Below are positions 53,397 through 61,659 of a DNA stretch of 64,000 nucleotides, piece by piece (within the stretch, counting starts at the first letter, position 1; every line of letters begins with the position of its first letter). The position numbers and the translations under genes are program-made. The DNA is taken from assembly GCA_001899685.1 (NCBI GenBank), contig MKWG01000002.1:167953-231952 (forward strand), read 5' to 3'. The DNA comes from Sphingobacteriales bacterium 44-15 (lineage in GTDB: Bacteria > Bacteroidota > Bacteroidia > Chitinophagales > Chitinophagaceae). The notes below the pieces were generated by a model that saw nothing but the letters and a program-made list of their open reading frames with translations, was not told the DNA's origin and did not search any database.

Positions 53397-55459
53397 TATT
53401 CCGCAATTTTCATGATTTTGACATTGTGTATACCAGTCTGTTCGATATTGAATAAAATATTTTCGACATGTAGTCCATTACGATAAGTAACCAGGGTATT
53501 CTGTCCGGCAACTTCTGTGTCTATAATGGTTCCTCCCAGTTTAGCATTGCTTTTCACTAATATCCTTACGGTAAATGGTTTTTCAACGCCCATTATATTT
53601 TCAATAGCGTAATTGCCTGCCAGGCCCGGATTACCACCATTGCGTATAGATTTTTGCATCCCGCCAAAGCCATCTTTAACCGCATCACTGTATTGAGCGG
53701 TAAATCCTGTGATATTGATTTGCATTTCGCAACCCTTTATGTTACTGCCATCAGAGGGCAGGAACGAAAGCGCTAACTTACCATCCTTCTTCTTTTGGGG
53801 AACCACATCAAAAGTGAGGATAAAGTTCCCATCTTTAACCGGGAAAGAATTTTTCTGTTCTACACTTTTGGCCAACACAACAGCATCAGTGGTAGCCGGT
53901 ATCAACTCTTTCATCCATTTTGTTCCTATTCTTCCATCAGGATACTGGATCAGTTCATGGATCAGGAATGGACCACCCCATCCGTTAATGGGCATCCAAC
54001 CGGCCATTATATAGCGACCGTTACTAATCGGAGATACGGATGGGACATTTACACCATTATAAAAATCTTTTCCTTCTGCTACTACATCTTTCCAGGGTTC
54101 ATTCTTACCTATAGTTCTTCTCCATAAACTCGTAAAACCACCTATCACGTATTCATATTTGCCCCACCTGAAACCAAACGTACAATCCCCACCCAATGGG
54201 AACTCCGGGTCAGTACAATACCAGCCGCTGTCAAGCGATGCGGATTCCCAGGTGCCTTTCGATCTGAAATTTCCATACATTTTCAATTTCCCCTCCGGAG
54301 TAGTGAATACACTCGGGTTCTCACTAAAGTGAAATAATGCCCCGCTTTTTTTGAAGTTGCTTATATCGTCAGCACTTACCGAATAAGTGGCGCCGGAAGG
54401 ATAAATCCTTTGGGGATCTTTCGGAAAGTATCCGGTTTTTTGATGCTGGTTGTAATAACCCAGTATCTGTGGATACGCTGTAAGGGAATCAGGGTAAATA
54501 CGCGATGTATGTAATCCATAGGAAAGATAGAGCTTACCGTTATAAGCGAAAGGCGTGCCGGTTCCAAAGGTTTCCCACTGCTCTTCGATAGGAGTAGCTG
54601 CCTCATGCTCAGTCCAGGTAATAAAATCTGTAGTGGAAAAGTGTTCGAAATAATGCCCGCCTACTCCAAACTTGCTGGCATGATGCCTCCTGTCATAAAG
54701 ATAAAAAACATGATAACGACCATCGTGATATATAGTGGCTACATCGCCTACCCAGGAATTATGCCCGCGGGGAGTCCAGTATTGCAGTCCCGGCATTTTC
54801 TCAATATTTCTCTTGTTGTCCCGTTCTACGTCCACGCCCGGCAGATACAGGCTGGCCTCGCTAACTACTGCAGGATTAATTTGCCAGGAACGTTGATACC
54901 GCCAATATGGATACCCTACAACAAAATCGTTGTCCATAAGCTCATTGTCTACATATATCGTCCAGTTTGTTTTTGTAAAATGTACAATTACCTCATGCCT
55001 GCCCCATGGATTTTTTAATGAAGCCAATGGGTAACCAATTTCCAGTTGACGCGTAAATAAGTTTATTCCGGGAGCGTTCAGCATAATACCAGCCTCCAAA
55101 ACCGGCAATGATCTATCCGGCATTACGGCTGCCGGATAATTTTGCCGGTCCCGGTTTTCAGGATCAGCCTGGCGCAATTTAATGGTTATCAATTCCGGCA
55201 CTTCCAGTAACATTTGTTCCCCGCTAAAGGGTTGCAAATTCACCAGCATCTTTATGGTAAAGCTTTCCTGTTTAGTATTGCCTGTTGTGAACTCTCCTTT
55301 GGGCCGGCTGGCGCTCAGAGTGGCATATGGCGCATTGGAGGCTGTGAATGAAAAATATGGACTAAGTGTGTGAAGCTTTGCTGACACAGCATCAGACTGG
55401 GCGAACCCTGATTGCAAAAGATACAGGCTTGTTATTACAACTGTAATTATTTTCCTCAT
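53396..55459 (-). CDS. Divergent GH32-like five-bladed propeller enzyme
   Basis: 687 residues from MRKIITVVITSLYLLQSGFAQ (signal peptide). An N-terminal LamG-like beta domain (about 30-230) precedes a propeller that aligns by eye with GH32. HNSWVGDVATIYHDGRYHVFY (about 236-256) matches the NDPNG region and keeps the Asp (about 239) but lacks NDPNG. NPSVFTTPEGKLKMY sits where RDPKV would be. GGDCTFGF (about 423-430) replaces the ECPGF acid/base motif, with Asp in place of Glu. A C-terminal beta-sandwich region (about 500-687) follows. Such changes suggest a different sugar linkage or a glycan-binding role. It follows the true GH32 gene by 76 bp. Confidence 0.65.
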   Translation of the reverse strand: MRKIITVVITSLYLLQSGFAQSDAVSAKLHTLSPYFSFTASNAPYATLSASRPKGEFTTGNTKQESFTIKMLVNLQPFSGEQMLLEVPELITIKLRQADPENRDRQNYPAAVMPDRSLPVLEAGIMLNAPGINLFTRQLEIGYPLASLKNPWGRHEVIVHFTKTNWTIYVDNELMDNDFVVGYPYWRYQRSWQINPAVVSEASLYLPGVDVERDNKRNIEKMPGLQYWTPRGHNSWVGDVATIYHDGRYHVFYLYDRRHHASKFGVGGHYFEHFSTTDFITWTEHEAATPIEEQWETFGTGTPFAYNGKLYLSYGLHTSRIYPDSLTAYPQILGYYNQHQKTGYFPKDPQRIYPSGATYSVSADDISNFKKSGALFHFSENPSVFTTPEGKLKMYGNFRSKGTWESASLDSGWYCTDPEFPLGGDCTFGFRWGKYEYVIGGFTSLWRRTIGKNEPWKDVVAEGKDFYNGVNVPSVSPISNGRYIMAGWMPINGWGGPFLIHELIQYPDGRIGTKWMKELIPATTDAVVLAKSVEQKNSFPVKDGNFILTFDVVPQKKKDGKLALSFLPSDGSNIKGCEMQINITGFTAQYSDAVKDGFGGMQKSIRNGGNPGLAGNYAIENIMGVEKPFTVRILVKSNAKLGGTIIDTEVAGQNTLVTYRNGLHVENILFNIEQTGIHNVKIMKIAE

Positions 55460-55535
55460 ATAAGGTATATTAAAACTGCCAAATAATAGATAAAAAACTG
55501 AAATGCGCTGAAGCACACTGCGAAGGGCGCTGTTG

Positions 55536-57761
55536 CTATTTCTGGTTTAGTGTCCATGCGGATTTTAAAGAGTGAATGGTTGCGTTAACATCTATCTCTC
55601 CATTTGCGGTCAGCGCATAGTGTTTTGTTTCATCCGGCATAAAGCAGGAAGTCATTACCACCAGCCCGTCATTAGCATATATTTCGAGCGTGGTACGATC
55701 TACCAGTACCCGCAGTTTTATTTTTCCATTAACCGGTGTTAGCAACGCTTCTCCCATATTGTTGTGCCGATCCGGGTTCTTCCTGATATAAGCCTTCCAA
55801 TTGTCGGGCGGGAAACCGCTTTGTTCTGCAGCGCCGCCACAACGAAGTGTCTTCTTAGCTGCATCATACTGAATAGTTGCGCCCCTGATACTTAAATCAA
55901 AAGAAGTAGATTTTTTTAAGTCAATTTCCATGTCCATGTCATACAAATCGCCCTTAAGTTCGCGCAAGGGATTATCACCCTGCGGGATAACCGCTCTTTG
56001 CCATTTGATTTCCGAATCGTACAGATCTTTTATTTCTCTTACCGGCGTTTTAAACAACCGGATCCCTTCATGTGTAGTTTTTAATTCGAGTTCGGCAGGA
56101 AAATTCATCTGCTGTTCGAATGGCATACCCGGATACCTGTTTGTTGACAGCCAGGCTATCTGAATTTTGCGACCTTCAGGAGCATCATTCCATATTTGCG
56201 GAGCATATAAATTATTACCGTAATCCCCAACAATAGTACCTGTTTCCGGCCTAAATTTTTTGCTGTCAAAAGTTCCTACAACATAGTTACCATTGGCGCC
56301 TGAAAACACCCATTTTTTCCTGCGTTTATCTCCATCAACAAAAAAGGGTTCAAATCCCGGGCACTCTGCTATACGATTTAGAGAAACAGTTGATAGTTGC
56401 TCCCAATCCCGCAGGTTAGACGATGAGAATATCCCGAAATCATAATCCGTGTCCATATAGAGCGACATGATCCATCTTTTTGAATCCTCATCCCAAACCA
56501 CTTTTGGATCACGGTTTGACTCCTTAATATTTTTGATCACCGGGTTTTGATCATAGTACGTAAAGGATTTTCCTCCGTCAGTACTGTATGCAATACACTG
56601 GGTGCATTTAGGACCCAACCCATCATTCGGATTACCCCCATTGGTAATGAATGCAACAATTGGCTTTTCTTTTCCTTTTTGAAAGCCGGATACATTGTAT
56701 TCATCTACAACCGCGGAACCAGACCAGCAACCTGCCCATACTTTATGAGGAGTAATATGTGTGGGCAATTGTTCCCAATGCACTAAATCCTTACTGATAG
56801 CATGCCCCCAATCTTTGTATGCGCCGGGGCGATGCGGCGGCATATACTGGAAAAACAGATGGTAGACTCCGGCATAATACACCAGCCCGTTAGGATCGTT
56901 TAACCAGTTTTTCTTTGCCGTAAAGTGAAATTGAGGCCTGTATTTTTCATTATAATATTCCGGTAATCCGTCATGATCCAACGCTGCCACACCGAATAAG
57001 GAAGCAGCCTTATCATCCGCTACAAAACGATCCCAGACTGCTATACAATCGATCCATCCTTTAAAGGCAGATTCAATAGTATTTTTTGCCATATCACCAT
57101 CTGTATAGGGTTCCTTATATTGAGCGCCAATCAATACAGGGTGATTGTTCCAGTCCCTGATTTCACCTTCGGTAACCTCATTATCTCTCAAAATACCATC
57201 TATATATAATTCTGATATTTTTCCATTGAAGCGAAACAGGATATCATGCCACTTCAGCCATTCATCCTTAGGTACTTTGTACTTTAAAAGATTTGCTCCG
57301 CCAATGTCATCACTTCCAAGCATTGCTTCAATGTATAGTTCTTCTTCTCCTTTTTTATGCAGGGTAATGCTATAGGCTATATTTTGATCATTACCGGACT
57401 TTGTCAGTAAGGGGTTATATTCTTTTATAGCGTCCGGTTTCATTCTTACAAATATGGATATACCTCTTCCATGTATTTTAAGCTCTCCGTTTATTCCCTG
57501 ACCCGCAGTAAGCCAGGAGCTCCCATCAAGATATACAGTGTTGCCGTCACTACCATTTTCCTGCAGAGCACGCTTATCATCACCTGCCATAGCAGTTAAT
57601 TGTACTGCTCCCTGCTGCTTCAACCGGCTGTTTAAACCCGACTGATCGTTCAGGTCAGAAAAAGACCAGGCTGCAACCGCATCCTGAAATCGCGATGTTT
57701 TGTGGCTACAGGATAAAAATAACAGGGAGCAGACTGATAAATAACGTAATACGCTTAACAT
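55536..57761 (-). CDS. GH32 fructan hydrolase lipoprotein (levanase/inulinase type)
   Basis: 741 residues from MLSVLRYLSVCSLLFLSCSHK, a lipoprotein signal with lipobox LFLSC. A LamG/ConA-like domain (about 40-250) precedes the GH32 propeller. All three catalytic motifs are intact: NWLNDPNGLVYYAG (nucleophile Asp at about 286), NRDPKVVWDE (about 415-424, transition-state stabiliser) and ECPGFEPF (about 464, acid/base Glu). The usual C-terminal beta-sandwich with KLRVLVDRTTLEIYANDG follows. It probably cleaves beta-fructosides at the cell surface or periplasm. The reading frame extends upstream to 57818, but the lipobox placement favours 57761. It is divergent from the GntR-type regulator. Confidence 0.88.
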   Translation of the reverse strand: MLSVLRYLSVCSLLFLSCSHKTSRFQDAVAAWSFSDLNDQSGLNSRLKQQGAVQLTAMAGDDKRALQENGSDGNTVYLDGSSWLTAGQGINGELKIHGRGISIFVRMKPDAIKEYNPLLTKSGNDQNIAYSITLHKKGEEELYIEAMLGSDDIGGANLLKYKVPKDEWLKWHDILFRFNGKISELYIDGILRDNEVTEGEIRDWNNHPVLIGAQYKEPYTDGDMAKNTIESAFKGWIDCIAVWDRFVADDKAASLFGVAALDHDGLPEYYNEKYRPQFHFTAKKNWLNDPNGLVYYAGVYHLFFQYMPPHRPGAYKDWGHAISKDLVHWEQLPTHITPHKVWAGCWSGSAVVDEYNVSGFQKGKEKPIVAFITNGGNPNDGLGPKCTQCIAYSTDGGKSFTYYDQNPVIKNIKESNRDPKVVWDEDSKRWIMSLYMDTDYDFGIFSSSNLRDWEQLSTVSLNRIAECPGFEPFFVDGDKRRKKWVFSGANGNYVVGTFDSKKFRPETGTIVGDYGNNLYAPQIWNDAPEGRKIQIAWLSTNRYPGMPFEQQMNFPAELELKTTHEGIRLFKTPVREIKDLYDSEIKWQRAVIPQGDNPLRELKGDLYDMDMEIDLKKSTSFDLSIRGATIQYDAAKKTLRCGGAAEQSGFPPDNWKAYIRKNPDRHNNMGEALLTPVNGKIKLRVLVDRTTLEIYANDGLVVMTSCFMPDETKHYALTANGEIDVNATIHSLKSAWTLNQK

Positions 57762-58135
57762 TAAAAATGGTTTGGGTTTTATGGGAAATACTGATTGCTG
57801 TTTTAATATTGTTACCATCCCGGGGTTTGCTTATACACAGGCATATCGTTAGGTTTTAATTAGTAAAAAATAAGACAATTATATGTATAGTAAATGTAAA
57901 TAAATATCGTCAAGGTAATGCAATAAATAATCAACAATATATTTACAAAATAAATTTTATTCTAATCCCCAGTGTGGTTTGATAAAATAATAGACTACCG
58001 CAAATGTTTACATTTAATTATCATTTAAAGTAAAGTTGAAATATTAATTATCTTTAAGCCAGGCTATAAAAACAGTGGGTTGGGTTTAAACCCGTATATA
58101 GAAAAAATATTTATCAGGATTAAAGCTCAATACAA
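57762..58135. promoter_or_regulatory. Divergent control region of the GH32 locus
   Basis: 374 bp, AT-rich. AAATGTTTACATTT (58002-58015) is a perfect inverted repeat (AAATGT/ACATTT with 2-bp spacer) and a half-site AAATGT recurs at 57892-57897, a possible regulator operator. On the minus strand, AACATTTG is a one-mismatch -7 box overlapping that palindrome. The link to the regulator is inferred. Confidence 0.5.
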
Positions 58136-59233
58136 TTGCGTAGAAAACAACTCAGTATTCTGGAATCATTAGAGGAGGGTATTATTACAGGCGTTTATAA
58201 AAATGGGACACTGTTACCTTCGGAAGGTACACTTGCAAAACAATATGCAGTATCGCGTCCCACCATTGCAAAAGTGTATAACCAATTACAGCATAAAGGA
58301 TATATCAAGAAAACAAGAGGATACGGGTCCCAGGTTATACATAATAATGCCAGGTTAACTTATACCATCGGGTTATTGCTTCCGGGTTCAGGTGAGTCAG
58401 AAATATTTACAACAATCAATGATCAGATATTAAAACTGTCGAGAAAAAGTCATTTGAGTTGTTTATGGGAAGGCGCCACAGTGAGTAATGCAGAAGTCAG
58501 GCGAGCACAGATTGAACATTATTGTGAACATTATATATCACAAAAGGTTGATGCCATCCTGTTCTCTCCGCTTGAGCGATTGCCTGATGCAGATGAAGTA
58601 AACTTAAGGATATTTAACAAAATCACCAGTGCAAATATTCCGCTTGTTTTAATTGACCGGGGCTTAAAAACTCAACCTGAAGCCGGAGGGTATGACATTA
58701 TTTGGCTGGATAATTTTCTTGCCGGCGGAGCAATGGCGCAACACCTTATAAGCAAAGGTTGTACAACGATCCACTTCTTCTATCGGACAAACTCAGCTAA
58801 TTCTGTAGATCTGCGCCTATCCGGCATCAGAGATAAGGCCTTAAGGAATCATTTAAAATTTACAGAAGAGAATATATATTGCGGGGATCCTGCCGATCTT
58901 AATTTTATAAAAACAATAAAGATTGTACCTGGCAAAACCGGCATTATTTGCGCCAATGATTCTACTGCCGCGGTTTTACTCTCTTCGTTAGAAAAGATAA
59001 ATGTAAAGATCACTTCCGACTGCCTGATCTGCGGTTATGACAATATGAAATATTCCCAATACCTAAAATATCCGCTTACCAGTTACCTTCAGCCTTGCGA
59101 GGAAATGGCAAATATCAGTATTGAACTGGCAATAAGGCGTATAAAAAACAATCAGCACATTCCAATGATAGTGAATGTCAATGGGAAAATAATAGAGCGG
59201 GAATCCACTTCATTCAACAAAGGGGAAAGGTGA
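58136..59233 (+). CDS. GntR-type regulator with LacI/periplasmic-binding ligand domain (AraR-like)
   Basis: 365 residues with a TTG start (an in-frame stop lies four codons upstream). The N-terminal winged helix-turn-helix of the GntR family is ILESLEEGIITGVYKNGTLLPSEGTLAKQYAVSRPTIAKVYNQLQHKGYI (about 7-55). A LacI-like sugar-binding domain follows (about 78-345): TIGLLLPGSGESEIF, DAILFSPLERLP, IPLVLIDRGLK, GKTGIICANDSTAAVLL and DCLICGYDNMKYS. This chimera is the AraR arrangement, which represses sugar-use genes until the sugar binds. It probably controls the divergent GH32-transporter-kinase operon. Confidence 0.85.
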   Translation: MRRKQLSILESLEEGIITGVYKNGTLLPSEGTLAKQYAVSRPTIAKVYNQLQHKGYIKKTRGYGSQVIHNNARLTYTIGLLLPGSGESEIFTTINDQILKLSRKSHLSCLWEGATVSNAEVRRAQIEHYCEHYISQKVDAILFSPLERLPDADEVNLRIFNKITSANIPLVLIDRGLKTQPEAGGYDIIWLDNFLAGGAMAQHLISKGCTTIHFFYRTNSANSVDLRLSGIRDKALRNHLKFTEENIYCGDPADLNFIKTIKIVPGKTGIICANDSTAAVLLSSLEKINVKITSDCLICGYDNMKYSQYLKYPLTSYLQPCEEMANISIELAIRRIKNNQHIPMIVNVNGKIIERESTSFNKGER

Positions 59234-59275
59234 AAAGTGAAGCGCTTTTTCACCTTTATCCTCTCACTTTTCACG
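59231..59275. repeat. GTGAAAAGTGA inverted repeat after the regulator
   Basis: GTGAAAAGTGAAGCGC pairs imperfectly with the CTCTCACTTTTCACG at 59261-59275, another member of the GTGAGAAGTGAGAC-related intergenic palindromes. It may end regulator transcription. Confidence 0.5.
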
Positions 59276-59290
59276 ATAACATACAGCCTG

Positions 59291-59319
59291 TGAAGCAGCT
59301 CCGGTTATTCAGCAATCTC
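59291..59319. mobile_element. Solo right end of the MITE-like element
   Basis: TCCGGTTATTCAGCAATCTC matches the last ~30 bp of the element (as in CCCCGGTTATTCAGCAGCCC at 59601-59620). It lies directly before copy 3, consistent with an older copy disrupted or nested by the later one. Confidence 0.55.
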
Positions 59320-59628
59320 TAAATAGGGGTTGCTGTTTAACGTCCGTGTTTGTTTTTCTATGCCACGAATACACGAATGCGCCTGCGGCGTATTCGTGTA
59401 TCAAATTCGTGTTATGTATTTTGTGCCTGATAACTGCAGATCTTTTTAAATAATTCTCACAAAAGTCTTGCAGCAATGATGCCGCCAGATCAAATCTTGC
59501 ACTTCAAAACAGATAATTCTCTCAAGATCTTTTATGAATTAACACTACATATTCGTGCATTAGTGGCGGTATACTCCTTTTTCCCAAATCTATGAGGCAT
59601 CCCCGGTTATTCAGCAGCCCCCTAAATA
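59320..59628. mobile_element. MITE-like repeat, copy 3
   Basis: Ends TAAATAGGGGTTGCTG (59320-59335) and CAGCAGCCCCCTAAATA (59612-59628). The body is near-identical to copy 2, including the CGCCTGCGGCG hairpin and GTCTTGCAGCAATGATGCCG. It has TA at both ends and no ORF. Confidence 0.75.
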
Positions 59629-59704
59629 CCACAGGAAAACCATATAACCTATCAGCTCCTTTGCCCTATCAGCATTTCAAATCTCAAATTTCAAATCTCC
59701 AATC

Positions 59705-59935
59705 TCATGGCACCGGGTCGTAGCCATGACCGCCCCAGGGATGACAGCGACTGATGCGTTTTGCAGCAAGCCACAGCCCTTTAAAAACACCATATTTTTT
59801 CAGCGCCTCCACGGCGTATTGCGAGCAGGTGGGTGTAAACCTGCACTTCGGGCCAAGCAATGGCGAAAGTATCCACTGATACAATTTGATCAGCCCTATA
59901 AACGGCAAACTAAATATCCGGAGTATTTTTTTCAT
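59705..59935 (-). CDS. yidD: Membrane protein insertion efficiency factor
   Basis: 76 residues. YidD pattern complete: [70 protein letters not shown], including the conserved cysteine residues and the terminal GGxGxDPVP. It helps YidC insert inner-membrane proteins. Its start overlaps the upstream rnpA end by 26 bp, as in the usual rpmH-rnpA-yidD string. Confidence 0.95.
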   Translation of the reverse strand: MKKILRIFSLPFIGLIKLYQWILSPLLGPKCRFTPTCSQYAVEALKKYGVFKGLWLAAKRISRCHPWGGHGYDPVP

Positions 59936-60335
59936 TTATCAGCAATATAAGCCTGCTCAAAATTAACTGTAGTTTTTCTTTCAGCACCGGGAAATCGGGG
60001 AGCTCCCTGGCAGTGTATATAAAAAACAGGTCGAGGTTATGACCCGATTTCAGAAGCTGCTCATGAAGCGGGCTCTTTTGCAGGCGATAGCATTCCCTGA
60101 CCACCCGTTTTACCCGGTTGCGCTCAACCGCCTTTTTAAAATTCCGGCTGCTCACGCCTACGCCGGCCTGCAGCGGCGCCCCCCGGTGTATACTGCCGTC
60201 GGGAGAAGAAGCTTTAAAATATACTTTGAAGGGATACTGGAAAAAATGCTTCCCTTCCCGGAACAATTGTTCGATCCGCTTGCGGCTTTTCAGCCGTTCT
60301 GCTTTTTTAAATGTAAATTTCTCTTTCAAGACCAT
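59910..60335 (-). CDS. rnpA: Ribonuclease P protein component
   Basis: 141 residues. The family blocks are [26 protein letters not shown] near the N-terminus, [28 protein letters not shown] (the RNR motif, about 65-92) and a C-terminal [12 protein letters not shown]. It binds the RNase P RNA to mature tRNA 5' ends. The gene starts 5 bp after a terminator-like hairpin that follows rpmH. Confidence 0.93.
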   Translation of the reverse strand: MVLKEKFTFKKAERLKSRKRIEQLFREGKHFFQYPFKVYFKASSPDGSIHRGAPLQAGVGVSSRNFKKAVERNRVKRVVRECYRLQKSPLHEQLLKSGHNLDLFFIYTARELPDFPVLKEKLQLILSRLILLINEKNTPDI

Positions 60336-60340
60336 ACAAA

Positions 60341-60363
60341 AATAGCCCCGGAACAGGGCTATT
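60341..60363 (-). terminator. Attenuator-like hairpin between rpmH and rnpA
   Basis: On the minus strand AATAGCCC pairs with GGGCTATT, followed by TTTTG, just 5 bp before the rnpA start. It could lower rnpA/yidD expression relative to abundant L34. Confidence 0.55.
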
Positions 60364-60420
60364 CATTATCAAACTAATAATCACTGCGATACCGGGGTAT
60401 GGCAGCCGTATATTATTCAA

Positions 60421-60576
60421 TTATTTTGCTTTCTTTTCGTCAGAAACAGTCAGTTTCTTACGGCCTTTTTTGCGACGGCTCGCCAGCACTTTGCGCCCGT
60501 TGGCGGTTTGCATGCGCTTACGGAAACCATGAACCGTTTTACGACGACGTTTGTGAGGCTGAAATGTACGTTTCAT
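60421..60576 (-). CDS. rpmH: 50S ribosomal protein L34
   Basis: 51 residues: [20 protein letters not shown], then [19 protein letters not shown] and a Lys-rich tail ...VSDEKKAK. This is the typical L34 sequence. It is first in the rpmH-rnpA-yidD operon. The gene is too short for the usual size cutoff and was translated by hand. Confidence 0.97.
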   Translation of the reverse strand: MKRTFQPHKRRRKTVHGFRKRMQTANGRKVLASRRKKGRKKLTVSDEKKAK

Positions 60577-60697
60577 TGTATTATGCTTTTCTCTTTTTTG
60601 AAATAGCGGCCCGGGAGAAGCGGACCAGTTTCAAGCTCATTCACCTTCTACAGACGGGTCACCACACCCTTTCTGCACCGGTTGGATGAAAGGACGG

Positions 60698-60705
60698 CAA
60701 AGGTA
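60698..60705 (-). promoter_or_regulatory. -7 box for rpmH
   Basis: Minus-strand TACCTTTG fits TAnnTTTG, 121 nt before the ATG, so the mRNA has a leader of about 115 nt, long compared with its neighbours. Confidence 0.5.
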
Positions 60706-60745
60706 AGGCTAAATGGTCAATATTCCTGCTTAATTTCAGGGTATT

Positions 60746-61576
60746 TCAGACCAATGCAAGGCTGGTATGCGCCGACTTTACCTTCCTTCCAAAGAAAATA
60801 CCCGCGTGGGCGTCAAAATCTGCCGGAGCGTCTGTAGTATAGAACGACAGGGAAGCGTTTTTGCTGCACCGGCGCCCCATTTCTGGGTGCCGCTGAAGGT
60901 AGTCTGCAAGACTGTCCGCCACGATATCTCCCTGGGAGATAAGCTGTATACCGTCGGGTAAATATTTTCTTATTTTATCTGCCAGTAAAGGATAATGCGT
61001 GCAGGCGAGTAAAATAGTATCAATCTTATCTGAAAGTGATAACAGCTCATTAATATCCTTCTGCACAAAATAATCTGCGCCGGGACCACTATGCTCATTA
61101 TTTTCCACAAGCGGCACCCACATGGGGCAGGCATGCTGGTATACTTCCGTATCGGGAAAAAACTTACTGGTCTCGATCACATAAGAATCAGACAGCACAG
61201 TGCCCTTGGTAGCGAGAATGCCTACTGCTTTCGTTTTTGTAAACATTCCTATTTTTTCGGTAGTGGGCCGTATTACGCCCAGCACCCTGTTCTGCGGGGC
61301 AATGTGTGGTAAGTCTTTTTGCTGTATAGTTCTAAGCGCTTTGGCAGAAGCCGTGTTGCAGGCCAGCACGATCAATGGGCATCCCTGCGCAAAAAGCCAT
61401 TGTACACATTCGAGGGTATAGTGGTATACCGTTTCGAACGACCTGGTGCCATAGGGGGTACGTGCATTATCGCCTAAATAAATATAGTCGTAGGCCGGGA
61501 GCTTCTCCACAATGGATCTTAAAACAGTCAGACCGCCATAGCCGGAGTCAAATATGCCAATCGGGTGATGGTTCAT
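60746..61576 (-). CDS. murI: Glutamate racemase
   Basis: 276 residues. IGIFDSGYGGLTVLRSI (Asp10/Ser11) and IVLACNTASAKALR carry the first catalytic Cys. TILLACTHYPLLADKI carries the second Cys-Thr-His, and YIYLGDNARTPYG lies between. It makes D-glutamate for peptidoglycan. It has a TATATTTG promoter box immediately before the start. Confidence 0.95.
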   Translation of the reverse strand: MNHHPIGIFDSGYGGLTVLRSIVEKLPAYDYIYLGDNARTPYGTRSFETVYHYTLECVQWLFAQGCPLIVLACNTASAKALRTIQQKDLPHIAPQNRVLGVIRPTTEKIGMFTKTKAVGILATKGTVLSDSYVIETSKFFPDTEVYQHACPMWVPLVENNEHSGPGADYFVQKDINELLSLSDKIDTILLACTHYPLLADKIRKYLPDGIQLISQGDIVADSLADYLQRHPEMGRRCSKNASLSFYTTDAPADFDAHAGIFFGRKVKSAHTSLALV

Positions 61577-61580
61577 GCAT

Positions 61581-61588
61581 CAAATATA
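61581..61588 (-). promoter_or_regulatory. -7 box for murI
   Basis: Minus-strand TATATTTG fits TAnnTTTG, ending 4 nt before the murI ATG. Confidence 0.5.
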
Positions 61589-61607
61589 AACCGGTTATTA
61601 CGTATAT

Positions 61608-61639
61608 AAAAAAGCCGCTCCCGGGGAAGCGGCTTTTTT
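61608..61639 (-). terminator. Rho-independent terminator after the second OmpH gene
   Basis: On the minus strand GCCGCT pairs with AGCGGC around CCCCGGG-type loop bases, followed by TTTTTT. It separates the OmpH genes from murI, and a T-run on both strands makes it bidirectional in form. Confidence 0.85.
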
Positions 61640-61659
61640 ATTATAAATTAAGCTTATTG

